DNA of 64,000 nt, taken from positions 339,751 through 403,750 of the forward strand of contig SBHC01000079.1 in the NCBI GenBank assembly GCA_006226375.1, written 5' to 3'. This DNA is from Deltaproteobacteria bacterium (GTDB lineage: Bacteria; Myxococcota_C; UBA6777). Shown here piece by piece: positions 10,501 through 17,980 of this stretch; within the stretch, counting starts at the first letter, position 1; the number at the start of each line of letters is the position of its first letter. A program made the position numbers and the translations under genes. The notes under the pieces were generated by a model that had not been told where the DNA came from, did not search any database, and saw only the letters and a list, made by a program, of their open reading frames with translations.

Positions 10501-11617
10501 CAGCGCACAAGCCAGCTTTGCAGGCCTGTTCAATGGGTAGCGTCGTGTTGGGAACGTTGTCAGTCCGACCGTCGCAGTCGTCATCTTTGCCGTTGCATGT
10601 TTCGGCGACAGTGGTGTTGGCTGTGCAGGCTCCCCACTGGCCACTTACACAAGTCTGGGTTCCTGCACCACAAGCCCCGGTGCAAGGCCGGGACAAGGTA
10701 AAGTCCTTGGTGTCTCCCGGCTTGTTGTCCACGTATCCGTCGCAGTCGTCGTCACGGCTGTTGCATGTCTCAGCAGTGGCGGGAGGATTGGGCTGGCAGG
10801 CATCCCACTTGCCTTGCACACATTGTTGAACCCCAGAACACCGGCCCTTTTGGCAAAACTGCTGGAGTGTGGTTCCGGTGCCTTTGATGTTGTCCACGGT
10901 GCCATCGCAGTCATCGTCCAGACCGTTGCACACCTCTTGCGACGATGTGCTTGCGATGTTCGCGACGATGGAGTTGAAGTCATTCTGCCCGGTCGCAACG
11001 TAGTATTTGAGGCTTCCAGCACGGGCTGTTCCGCCAGCAGTGGCGAGGTTGTTCAAGCAAATCGGATTCACTTGGGTACCAAAGCCGACCACGTAGGTTT
11101 TGATGTCATACACGTCGGTGCCGACGGTCAGTTGGCGCAAGGCTGCGACTTCCTGAACTGGGCATTTGTCAGAAGGCGAACCATCGGTGATGAGCAGGAT
11201 GCTGTTGGGACGACCGACGACAGTGTCTGCCTGGAGCACGCTATTCAGGTGACTTCGAGCCAACGTGACAGCAGGCAACATATAAGTATCACCCACTGGA
11301 TTGATTTTGTTGAGAGCTTGGGCAATCGCTTGAGCCGTCGATGGAATCGCAGCGTCCAAAGAAGCCTGATTCGCAAAGGTAAGCAAGCCGATGCGCAGAC
11401 GCTGTGCGTTGCTCACTGCGATGCCGTTGATACCGTTTTTGGCAATGGTCCATTTGTTATTCTTGAGCATACTCCCGGATCGGTCGAGCATCACAAGCAA
11501 GTTAGGCTTGGCGCAAGAACCAGGCGTGGGCTGTGCGAGTGTGGGCGTTGTCCACAACAGCAGCCCGCTCAGAAGAACACTGAATCCAACCGTAATTCTA
11601 CAATACAACGACATCAT
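7595..11617 (-). CDS. VWA-domain surface protein with 19 MopE-type Asp/Cys repeats and a MYXO-CTERM-like tail
   Basis: The product is about 1340 residues. The chosen start is the ATG pair at 11617/11614, preceded by GGGGGA and followed by a signal peptide ending TLAQ. A von Willebrand A domain follows, with MIDAS motif DRSGSM near residue 45 and LLITDGSPS further on. From about residue 229 to 1205 there are 19 units built on E-x-C-N-x-x-D-D-D-C-D-G-x-x-D-N, alternating with Cys-rich stretches (CxxGxC..GxQxC..G.W..C). These Asp clusters look like calcium sites. Repeats 1-12 have the DDDCDG core and mostly end DN; repeats 13-18 shift to DNDCDG/DNDCNG ending DE or DD. The C-terminus has GCGC, a TM segment and RRRQKSRR, matching the myxobacterial MYXO-CTERM sorting pattern, so the protein is probably surface-anchored. 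Its ligand is unknown; adhesion is an inference. Confidence 0.9.
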   Translation of the reverse strand: MMSLYCRITVGFSVLLSGLLLWTTPTLAQPTPGSCAKPNLLVMLDRSGSMLKNNKWTIAKNGINGIAVSNAQRLRIGLLTFANQASLDAAIPSTAQAIAQALNKINPVGDTYMLPAVTLARSHLNSVLQADTVVGRPNSILLITDGSPSDKCPVQEVAALRQLTVGTDVYDIKTYVVGFGTQVNPICLNNLATAGGTARAGSLKYYVATGQNDFNSIVANIASTSSQEVCNGLDDDCDGTVDNIKGTGTTLQQFCQKGRCSGVQQCVQGKWDACQPNPPATAETCNSRDDDCDGYVDNKPGDTKDFTLSRPCTGACGAGTQTCVSGQWGACTANTTVAETCNGKDDDCDGRTDNVPNTTLPIEQACKAGLCAGKQACSQGQWGACLPSTPAKPETCNGQDDDCDGFIDNKANTSQNQTLTQACQTRCGSGTATCIAGRWQNCTAPQELPETCNGKDDDCDGRTDNVRNTTNALSQSCSVGRCAGRRTCSNGTFGACTPNTTPTAESCNNRDDDCDGFIDNAQGSRSHNTLKRSCKTNCGTGTETCISGSWRNCTAAPQTEVCNGKDDDCDGRIDNVFQTTRRLSQSCNVGGCAGTRVCQSGSWQACKSNTTPTAESCNNRDDDCDGFIDNQPNVRQSNSLIRACTNSCGSGTQRCSRGSWSACQVPNTAETCNGKDDDCDGRVDNVKDTTRSITQSCTANGCAGTQACSSGSWGTCNPNSSSQSNETCNGKDDDCDGKVDNVKNTNNPIERFCVTNSCEGSQTCVSGSWAVCQVKPTSVKTEVCNGKDDDCDGVIDNAKGSTTANSLTQSCKTSCGSGTETCVSGRFANCTAPQPKAEDCNGKDDDCDGSIDEDWASNLGKSCKTPCGSGVFQCNKSGRDLYCAAPNVTPEVCDGKDNDCDGSVDEDWPQKGKICSAGSGACQKAGLFQCKTDGSGVECSAKAPNNPSPEICDGIDNDCDGLIDENLKRACSQPCGQGNEVCQEGKWSACSGGSKPEPEICDNKDNDCNGVVDDNLTRPCLTACGQGTEVCQTGSWSACSAPKPETEVCDNKDNDCNGQVDDGLQRACSTDCGTGTERCAQGKWQFCDAPKPEKEVCDGKDNDCNGQVDDGLVPRPCKGTCGEGTASCQNGQWSGCSINQPEPEVCDGKDNDCNGQTDENLERACRTVCGEGKEVCQNGAWGNCSAPAPEKETCNGQDDDCNGLIDNNVTCPNGEACVAGVCRRRCRNGECPAGERCINGVCVKQEPEAVSESVEETTDSDAGESAAEDDEPVVVEKIITSEPGNTDRISGQNNPLGDSDERGTPGCGCTATTQHVGLLWLFGLILLGLVGLRRRQKSRR
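7996..10936 (-). repeat. Coding tandem repeat: 19 MopE-type units
   Basis: The units recur at about 45-55 codon spacing and share the CNGKDDDCDG-like core. They encode protein repeats rather than a CRISPR-like array: spacing varies and the conservation follows codons. Confidence 0.85.
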
Positions 11618-11823
11618 ATCCCCCACATCACCAGGGTATGGCATGCTTAAGACCACCGTATCTTGCTCCATGCGAAGATACGCCAAGTATACAGGATGTG
11701 AGCGAAAACACAATCGATAAGGGGAGGCGGGATAAAAAAAGAGGCGGGTCAAGTGGAGGCTTGCTTGCAAAAGGCTGTCAGAAGGCAAAAGAAGAGAGCG
11801 ACAACCTCACGGAGTCGAGTGGC

Positions 11824-12036
11824 TTAGGGGCCAGCGAAGGAGAGACAAACTGGAGGAGCCGTCTTGTCCATAGCTCTTGGTCTCCTTCCCTCCTTTTTCC
11901 ACCTGCACAGCGCCACGATGAGTCCGAGCGTACCAGATAGCATCAGGGCTGACAGCCTAAGTGAAAGCCCAACTTCTCGAAACATCCGTGGTTTCTTGTT
12001 GCATCCAACCTCCTGAACCTCTTGGGAACCCAACAT
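11824..12036 (-). CDS. Possible small single-TM protein (70 aa)
   Basis: The 360-base gap downstream of the kinase holds one small frame worth noting. An ATG at 12036 is preceded by GGGAG eight bases upstream. The product would have one hydrophobic helix (LSLRLSALMLSGTLGLIVAL) followed by a basic RWKKEGRRPR stretch. I recognise no family. It could be a real small membrane protein co-transcribed with the kinase, the decayed tail of a sorted surface protein, or chance. Confidence 0.28.
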   Translation of the reverse strand: MLGSQEVQEVGCNKKPRMFREVGLSLRLSALMLSGTLGLIVALCRWKKEGRRPRAMDKTAPPVCLSFAGP

Positions 12037-12149
12037 ACAAACGTCTCCCTGCACAAAAACCAACGAAGGAATCACTTCTCAGTGTTCAATGAGGGGGTAG
12101 TGCCGGGGAACCATCAAACTGTTCCAAAAAAGCTGAAGAAAAATATGTT

Positions 12150-13805
12150 CTAGGTTTTGCCAAGCCAGGAGCCGACCTGGAAGATACCGATGCAAAAGAG
12201 AGCAAAGACAAGCAACGCGATGAGAACCCCTGAGGCTCGATAGGTGTCGAGGAACTTGGCGTAGTTTAAGGCCAAACGTTTGACCAAGGTCGAGGGGCAA
12301 TGGATGCCAATCCGACCTTCCAAGAACTTTTCAAGCAAGGGGATCATCTCATGGACAGAGGCGTAACGATTCTCTGGATCTTTGCGGAGTCCCTTTTGAA
12401 TGAACCACCACAAATTTCGGGGAGGAGTTCCTTGTAGCGGCATCGTAACGGTGTCGGCAGCAATGGGCTCTTCCGATACAATCGCAAACAAGATCTCCTG
12501 AACGTTCTGCTTGTGTTCCAGGTAATGACGCAGCGTTAAGAATTCATAGAAGAGAACACAGAGGCTATAGATATCGCTGCGTGGGTCGAGGTTTTCGCGT
12601 TTGCCCAGAGCTTGCTCTGGCGACATGTAAGCTGGAGTTCCGACCAAAGCACCCGCACGGGTTTGAAAGGTTCCAGCGGAAGGAGGCTTGGTTCCCTGGA
12701 GGTCGGCCTCCTCTTTCGCGCTGCCCCAATCCATAACCATCACTTCACCATGGCGACCCAGCATGATGTTGGAGGGTTTGATGTCGCGATGAATGATGTT
12801 GTGTTGGTGTGCAAAATAGACGGCGTGAAGCACGTCAAGAAAGATCCGGACACGACGCTCAAAAGGATACGAGTGGTGGGCCACAGGATCGCCATCACGG
12901 AGGCGCTGAATCACCTCCTCCAATGTTTCACCTTCCACATACTTCATGGAGAAGAAAGCCCGACCTTCTCGGTCCAACCCGGCATCGTACAAGGGAACAA
13001 TGTTCGGATGTTCGAGCTGCGAAACAATCCGGACTTCTTGGATGAAGCGTTTGGTGAAGTGGGCGTCTTTCATCTGCAACCGCTTGAGCGCGACCTGGCG
13101 CTGAAGCAGCTTGTCAAACACCAAGAGGACCTCTCCAGAGCCACCCTCCCCAAGCTTCCGAACCATCGAATAACGTTTCTCAACGTCGCTGTGCCAGCGC
13201 AGCATTTGTTCGGCGGCGTCTTGGTCTTCAGGCTTACGAGCCAGTCGCATCCAGGCGTCGGAGGGGCTCACCGTTTTCGAGGGCCAGGCTTTCGATGCTC
13301 CCTCTGCAGCCACCATCGCAAGACCTGAAGGTGGAGTCACGGGCTTACCACCCAACGGAACCTCCTCCGCGACAGAGGGAAGCGGTGCCTGATTCACGAC
13401 GCTCAACTCGTCCCCGCTGGGAAGGTTGGAGAAAATTGGTTTTCGTTCTTGCACCAGGGCATTGGCTGAGTTTCCAAGAACTCCAGCCGCCATTGGCGTT
13501 GAAGGGCTGGCGTTGGGAGGTGCATCCAAGGTCCGAGGAACCATGGAGTCAAGCTGTAAATCCATGACCGTGGCAGGGAAGAAGTCATCGGGCTTTTCAG
13601 GCTCTTCCTCGTTGGTCCTCTCCAACTCGTCTTCCGACGTTTCATCCAATCGGTCTTCCGGCGAGCCTTCCCACTCGTTGTCGGGTGCCATGGTATGACG
13701 AGGAATGTGCGTGTCATTGGGGCGTACAACGGTCTTTGCATCTTCTGCGTCCAGACGGGGCACTTCAGGCTGTCCCTGTTTGCTTTGACCCATCTTGTCA
13801 CTCAT
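12150..13805 (-). CDS. Membrane-anchored Ser/Thr protein kinase (PknB/Hanks type)
   Basis: The protein has 551 residues from the ATG at 13805 (MSDKMGQ). An acidic, Pro-rich, low-complexity N-terminus of about 200 residues comes first. The kinase domain follows: KLGEGGSGEV (glycine loop, near 216), VALKRL (ATP Lys), HRDIKPSNIML (catalytic loop, near 338), MDWGSAKE (DFG position read as DWG) and GTPAYMSPEQ (activation segment end). A TM helix near residues 520-545 lies close to the C-terminus with almost nothing beyond it, so the catalytic domain is cytoplasmic and there is no PASTA-like sensor domain. It phosphorylates Ser/Thr residues of unknown targets. DWG in place of DFG is common in bacterial kinases of this group. 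Genes on either side give no clue to the substrate. Confidence 0.9.
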   Translation of the reverse strand: MSDKMGQSKQGQPEVPRLDAEDAKTVVRPNDTHIPRHTMAPDNEWEGSPEDRLDETSEDELERTNEEEPEKPDDFFPATVMDLQLDSMVPRTLDAPPNASPSTPMAAGVLGNSANALVQERKPIFSNLPSGDELSVVNQAPLPSVAEEVPLGGKPVTPPSGLAMVAAEGASKAWPSKTVSPSDAWMRLARKPEDQDAAEQMLRWHSDVEKRYSMVRKLGEGGSGEVLLVFDKLLQRQVALKRLQMKDAHFTKRFIQEVRIVSQLEHPNIVPLYDAGLDREGRAFFSMKYVEGETLEEVIQRLRDGDPVAHHSYPFERRVRIFLDVLHAVYFAHQHNIIHRDIKPSNIMLGRHGEVMVMDWGSAKEEADLQGTKPPSAGTFQTRAGALVGTPAYMSPEQALGKRENLDPRSDIYSLCVLFYEFLTLRHYLEHKQNVQEILFAIVSEEPIAADTVTMPLQGTPPRNLWWFIQKGLRKDPENRYASVHEMIPLLEKFLEGRIGIHCPSTLVKRLALNYAKFLDTYRASGVLIALLVFALFCIGIFQVGSWLGKT

Positions 13806-14063
13806 AGAAGACCCCACCGTTTGCTTTTCACGTGCTACTACCCAAGAACACACCATAAACGTATTTGTTCCCTCAGGACAAGATCGTACATCCCCGGAAA
13901 AGAAATCGACGGCTTCATGAAGAAGGATGGAGTGAAAGAAAAGCAAGGAACAAGAGGAAAGAGAGAGGTCGGTAAGATAGAGGGAATTCGCCGCGCTCGC
14001 GAAGGAGCAACATCACGAAGCGTTACAAACGTCCGCGAGGCAAACCATTAGCCTTGTGTCATA

Positions 14064-15224
14064 CTAGCTGCGTTCGCGGAGGAGCAACTTCGCGATGGTT
14101 TGCAACTGCATGTTGCTGGTACCTTCGTAAATGGCGCCAATTTTGGCATCGCGGTAGAACTTCTCGGCGGGGTATTCCTTGGTGAAGCCAACACCACCGT
14201 GGAGTTCGAGCGACAACGACGCCACGCGCTCAGCCACCTGGCTGGAGTACAACTTCGCCATGGCTGCTTCTTTCAAGAAGGGCAAGCCAGCGTCCTTCAG
14301 ACGGGCTGCGTTGTAGACCAAGAGTCGGGCCGCTTCCAGGTCTGTTGCCATTTGAGCAAATTGGAACTGCACACCCTGGAACGCGGCGATCGGCTTGCCA
14401 AACTGCTCACGCTCGGTGATGTAGTCCAGCGCGGCATCAAGAGCGCCGCGAGCCAGACCGATCATTTGAGCGCCAATGCCGATGCGGCCTTCGTTCAGGG
14501 TTTCGATGGAAACTTTGTAGCCTTTGCCCACATGACCCAGCACGTTCTCCTTGGGAACAATGCAGTCTTCGAAGACAAGCTCCACCGTGGACGATGCGCG
14601 GATGCCAAGCTTGTCTTCTTTCTTACCCACGGAGAAACCGGGGAAGTCCCGCTCGACCAGGAACGCGGTGATTCCCTTGTATCCGAGGCTGGGATCGATG
14701 TTGGCGAACACAATGAACAGGTTCGCTTCGCCGCCGTTGGTGATCCACAGTTTGCTTCCGTTGATCTTCCAGTGGTCGCCACAATCTTCAGCGCGTGTGG
14801 CAAGAGCAAAAGCATCGGAGCCACTGCCTGGCTCGCTCAACGCGTAGCTTCCTACCCATTCGGAGCACATCTTGGGGAGGTACTTTTGCTTGAGTTCCTC
14901 GTTCCCCCAACGCAGCACTGCGTTGTTGAAGAGGGTGTTTTGTACGTCGACACAAACCGACACGCTGGGGTCAACCGCCGCGAGTTCTTCAATGGTCAGA
15001 ATCGCCGAGAAGAACGAGCTGTCCGAGCCACCGTATTGCTCAGGAACTTCAATCCCCATCAGGCCCAACTCAAAGCACTTCTGAATGAGTTCGGGGTCCA
15101 TGGTTTGGGCTTCGTCCATCTTCATGACGCGAGGAGCAATCTCGTTGCGAGCAAAGCTGCGCACCATGTCGCGGAACATCATTTCCTCTTCGGAAAGAAT
15201 AGTCAAAGGAGTGTGTTGGCTCAT
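14064..15224 (-). CDS. Acyl-CoA dehydrogenase
   Basis: This is a 386-residue FAD enzyme oxidising acyl-CoA to the 2-enoyl-CoA, of the usual family length. Motifs are YALSEPGSGSDA (flavin/substrate loop), KINGSKLWITNG, a REQFGKPIAAFQ helix and the C-terminal IYEGTSNMQLQTIAK, whose Glu is the catalytic base position of short-chain and branched-chain members. The chain-length preference (butyryl or 2-methylbutyryl) is inferred from that Glu position. GAGGTGA six bases before the ATG at 15224 supports the start. It is monocistronic as far as can be seen; no ETF or thiolase gene is adjacent. Confidence 0.93.
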   Translation of the reverse strand: MSQHTPLTILSEEEMMFRDMVRSFARNEIAPRVMKMDEAQTMDPELIQKCFELGLMGIEVPEQYGGSDSSFFSAILTIEELAAVDPSVSVCVDVQNTLFNNAVLRWGNEELKQKYLPKMCSEWVGSYALSEPGSGSDAFALATRAEDCGDHWKINGSKLWITNGGEANLFIVFANIDPSLGYKGITAFLVERDFPGFSVGKKEDKLGIRASSTVELVFEDCIVPKENVLGHVGKGYKVSIETLNEGRIGIGAQMIGLARGALDAALDYITEREQFGKPIAAFQGVQFQFAQMATDLEAARLLVYNAARLKDAGLPFLKEAAMAKLYSSQVAERVASLSLELHGGVGFTKEYPAEKFYRDAKIGAIYEGTSNMQLQTIAKLLLRERS

Positions 15225-15390
15225 CTGTAATCACCTCGTATCCATCAAAAAGCGAAACGCTCAAGTCTAAGTATGGGATGCGTTATACATGCTCCACCTG
15301 GAAGAGTCTAGAGTATCCATGAGCTGGTAAGACCCAAGCGACACTCCACCGATGCATGATTCCATCCTTGTACATTTTATAGGAGACAGT

Positions 15391-15459
15391 ATGGTAGACT
15401 TTTCATCCAAATTCCTCGACCCCAACAAGCCGGGTTTGAACAAGTTGTTCCCCCCATAG
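15391..15459 (+). CDS. Possible 22-residue small protein or leader peptide
   Basis: An ATG at 15391 has AGGAG five bases upstream, a better ribosome site than that of the next gene. The frame encodes 22 residues (starting MVDFSSKF, ending NKLFPP) and stops with TAG 19 bases before the PH-like membrane gene. It has no TM segment. It may be a small protein, a coupled leader peptide, or chance. Confidence 0.35.
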   Translation: MVDFSSKFLDPNKPGLNKLFPP

Positions 15460-15478
15460 CCAGGAAAGCCAAGTCATC

Positions 15479-15910
15479 ATGCCAGAGATCACACGTTACA
15501 AGCATAGACAATCGCCCGTGTGGCTGATCCTGATTTTTGTTCTCGCTTTGGGTGCCACAGCGTTCGCCTACCTATCACAAGGTTGGCATGTGTCTTTGGT
15601 GTTCGTCCTGGTCTTTGTGGTCTCCATTGGCCTCCTCTTCTCGGGGCTCACCGTTGAAGTAACAGAGTCTTCCATCAAGCTCTCGTTTGGTATCGGTTTA
15701 ATCCACCGAACCATCGAACGCGACCAGATCGAAAGCGTAAAGAAAGTCCGCAACTCGTGGTGGTATGGATTCGGCATCCGCTACACCCCTCATGGCTGGA
15801 TGTGGAACATCGCAGGTTTGGATGCCATTGAAATAACCTACCCCAACGGTGACAAATTCCGCATCGGCACCGACGAACCCGACAAGTTGCTGCAGGTTCT
15901 CAAAGAATAG
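15479..15910 (+). CDS. PH-like membrane protein of unknown function
   Basis: The product has 143 residues. Two adjacent TM helices (about residues 14-32 and 38-57) are followed by a cytoplasmic beta-rich domain with the conserved stretch GFGIRYTPHGWMWNIAGLDA and a YPNGDKFRIGTDEP tail. This resembles short bacterial PH-domain membrane proteins (bPH/DUF304 style). No catalytic residues are evident. The ribosome site is weak (AGGA about 13 bases upstream), which fits coupling to the small frame just upstream. The rhodanese gene starts 24 bases downstream, so the two may be co-transcribed. Confidence 0.75.
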   Translation: MPEITRYKHRQSPVWLILIFVLALGATAFAYLSQGWHVSLVFVLVFVVSIGLLFSGLTVEVTESSIKLSFGIGLIHRTIERDQIESVKKVRNSWWYGFGIRYTPHGWMWNIAGLDAIEITYPNGDKFRIGTDEPDKLLQVLKE

Positions 15911-15934
15911 ACCACCCACCTCATAGGACAACAC

Positions 15935-16813
15935 ATGACAGCGCCCACACGACAAGACATGTTGGTCGAAACGGACTGGCTGGAGCAGCACCTCCACGAC
16001 CCCAACCTCCGCATCGTGGATATCCGAGGAACCATTTTGCCTGCCTCTGCACCACCACCCTGGTATCACGCCTCCCGCGATGCCTACCAAGAGAGCCACA
16101 TTCCTGGTGCTGTGTTTGTTGATTGGCTCCAGGACATCATGGAGCCCAACGCGCCGATCAAAGCCACAGCAGCATCGCCCGAAACCTTCGCAGCCTTGAT
16201 GAATCGCCTGGGCATTGCCAACGAACACACCGTGGTAGTCTACGACGACGATGGCTCCCACATCGCCGCTCGTCTGTGGTGGTTGATGCACTTTTACGGA
16301 CACAAGGACGTACGACTCCTCAACGGAGGCTGGCCCAAATGGTCCGAAGAGCAACGTCCAATATCGTCGGAGCAGCCGCAGCACCCGGCCACAAACTACA
16401 CGGTGTCAGAGACCACAGGCTGGAAAGCGACCACCGACGAAGTCATGCAAGCGCTCAACGCTCCCCAAACGGTGCTGGTGGATTGTCGCGGTCCAGGCAT
16501 GTTTCGAGGTGAAACCACAAGAGGACAGCGGAAAGGTCACATCCCAGGGGCAGTCAATGTACCCATCACCTCTCTGGTGGAAGGACCTCACCAGACATGG
16601 CGATCCAACGAAGAGCTTGAAGCCTTGTTCCAAAGCGCAGGAGTCTCCGAAGAGACGTCAGTGATTACCTACTGCAACGCCGGGGTGTCCGCGAGCGTCG
16701 GCCTGTTTGCCCTACGGCTCCTCGGACGACAGCATGACACCAACTACGATGGCTCCTGGTACGAGTGGGAAAGCGATCCTCAACGACCTGTAGAACGAGA
16801 CGAAACCCCATGA
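15935..16813 (+). CDS. Two-domain sulfurtransferase (rhodanese / 3-mercaptopyruvate sulfurtransferase family)
   Basis: The protein has 292 residues with two rhodanese domains. The first, inactive, domain begins LVETDWLEQHL and contains a PGAVFVDW segment and VVYDDDG. The second has VLVDCRGPGMFRGE, HIPGAVNVP and the active-site loop VITYCNAGVSAS, in which the Cys carries the persulfide. CNAGVSAS differs from the CGSGVTA of SseA and the CRKGVTA of classical rhodanese, so the sulfur donor is uncertain. AGGA lies eight bases before the ATG. Its stop overlaps the start of the next gene by four bases (ATGA), indicating translational coupling. Confidence 0.9.
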   Translation: MTAPTRQDMLVETDWLEQHLHDPNLRIVDIRGTILPASAPPPWYHASRDAYQESHIPGAVFVDWLQDIMEPNAPIKATAASPETFAALMNRLGIANEHTVVVYDDDGSHIAARLWWLMHFYGHKDVRLLNGGWPKWSEEQRPISSEQPQHPATNYTVSETTGWKATTDEVMQALNAPQTVLVDCRGPGMFRGETTRGQRKGHIPGAVNVPITSLVEGPHQTWRSNEELEALFQSAGVSEETSVITYCNAGVSASVGLFALRLLGRQHDTNYDGSWYEWESDPQRPVERDETP

Positions 16814-17589
16814 CCCTGGCACTCGCCCCCAACGAAGCCCACATCTGGCTCGTGAACCCGCAAACCATCACCGATGACAACATCCTTCAAGGGTACTTTC
16901 CTCTCATGAACGAGGCAGAGAGCGCCCAACAACAGCGGTTCCTTCGACCGATCGATCGTCATCGTTACCTTGTCACTCGTGCCCTGGCGAGGACCAGTCT
17001 CTCTCGCTACATGAGCCAACCGCCGGCCTCTTGGAAGTTCACCTTCAACAAGTGGGGTCGTCCTGAGATCGATCCAAGCCAGCTAGAGATTCCGCTGCGG
17101 TTTAATATATCCCACACCAACGAGTTGATCGCGATCCTGGTCAACCTTCGGGACGATGCCGGCGTGGATGTGGAAGACCTGTCTCGTCGTGTCGGCGTGA
17201 TGACCATTGCAGACTTCTCCTTTGCGCCCGGCGAGTCCAAGGATCTCCAGTCGCTGGAAGGAGACACACAAAAGCAACGATTCTTCCTCTACTGGACCCT
17301 CAAAGAGGCGTACATCAAAGCCCGAGGCATGGGATTGGCCATTCCCCTCAGCCAGTTCTCGTTTCATCGCTCCCACGGCGACACCCTCTACATCGACTTT
17401 GATGAAGACTTCGGCGATCAAGCCACTCGCTGGCAGTTCCAATGTTTTGCCCCGACCGACAAACACTGGATGTCCGTTGCCTTTCAAGGCGAACCAACCC
17501 CCGACTACAAGGTCCGGGTGTTTTGGACGGTTCCCATGCAAAGTGAAGAGGAAGTTGACCTCACACCTGCGATGCAAACGAAGACATAG
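16810..17589 (+). CDS. 4'-phosphopantetheinyl transferase, Sfp type
   Basis: This 259-residue enzyme would transfer the phosphopantetheine arm of CoA to a carrier-protein serine. Family motifs are AGVDVEDLSRR (metal-binding Asp and Glu) and WTLKEAYIKARGMGL (WxxKEAxxK), with FNISHTNEL between. The length fits the Sfp rather than the shorter AcpS class, which typically serves polyketide, peptide or fatty-acid carrier proteins. The ATG at 16810 overlaps the rhodanese TGA, which decides the start over an in-frame upstream codon. No carrier protein or synthase is in the window, so it probably acts in trans. Confidence 0.9.
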   Translation: MTLALAPNEAHIWLVNPQTITDDNILQGYFPLMNEAESAQQQRFLRPIDRHRYLVTRALARTSLSRYMSQPPASWKFTFNKWGRPEIDPSQLEIPLRFNISHTNELIAILVNLRDDAGVDVEDLSRRVGVMTIADFSFAPGESKDLQSLEGDTQKQRFFLYWTLKEAYIKARGMGLAIPLSQFSFHRSHGDTLYIDFDEDFGDQATRWQFQCFAPTDKHWMSVAFQGEPTPDYKVRVFWTVPMQSEEEVDLTPAMQTKT

Positions 17590-17595
17590 TGAGAA

Positions 17596-17817
17596 TTATC
17601 GGTTGAGTTTGTCCATCACGACAAGTTGGGGACGTTGGGGAGGCTGAGACTGCTGGCACAAGTCGAGCATGTGGGAGGTGTGGTAGGCCATGGTTTGCCA
17701 TGCCACTTCGGCGCAGATTTCGGCAACTTCGGGGGTTACATCTTCGCTCTGACGCAACAGAAGTTGTTTGTAGAGTTCTTTGTATTGTTCACGCATCATA
17801 CGGTTGGGGTTGTTCAT
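17596..17817 (-). CDS. Small conserved-looking hypothetical protein (73 aa)
   Basis: The start is the ATG at 17817, with GGAGG nine bases upstream. The product (MNNPNRMMREQY...) is mostly alpha-helical, with segments EQYKELYKQLLLR and VTPEVAEICAEVAWQTMAYH, and has no signal peptide or TM segment. I do not recognise it. It ends six bases from the convergent phosphopantetheinyl transferase stop and lies downstream of pyrG on the same strand after a 160-base gap. Confidence 0.6.
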   Translation of the reverse strand: MNNPNRMMREQYKELYKQLLLRQSEDVTPEVAEICAEVAWQTMAYHTSHMLDLCQQSQPPQRPQLVVMDKLNR

Positions 17818-17980
17818 CACGAGGAACCTCCGTGGTTTGAGGAATGTGTTGAACACTCTAGGGGAGAGAGTTGTCACATCATGACGCACGTTGACGCACA
17901 TCTTGTAGCGAAGTCACCCACAGATACGAAACATTCGGAGAAAAGTTCGGAAGAAGATGGAAGGAAGAAACAGGAGAGAT

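Noticed and set aside
7996..10936. Regular repeats resembling a CRISPR array
   Set aside because: Unit spacing varies, conservation follows codons and amino acids, and the repeats sit within one long reading frame. No cas genes are present.
14100..15230. A 376-codon frame antisense to the acyl-CoA dehydrogenase
   Set aside because: It mirrors the dehydrogenase almost end to end. The family match of the sense strand is certain and the antisense protein has no family features or ribosome site.
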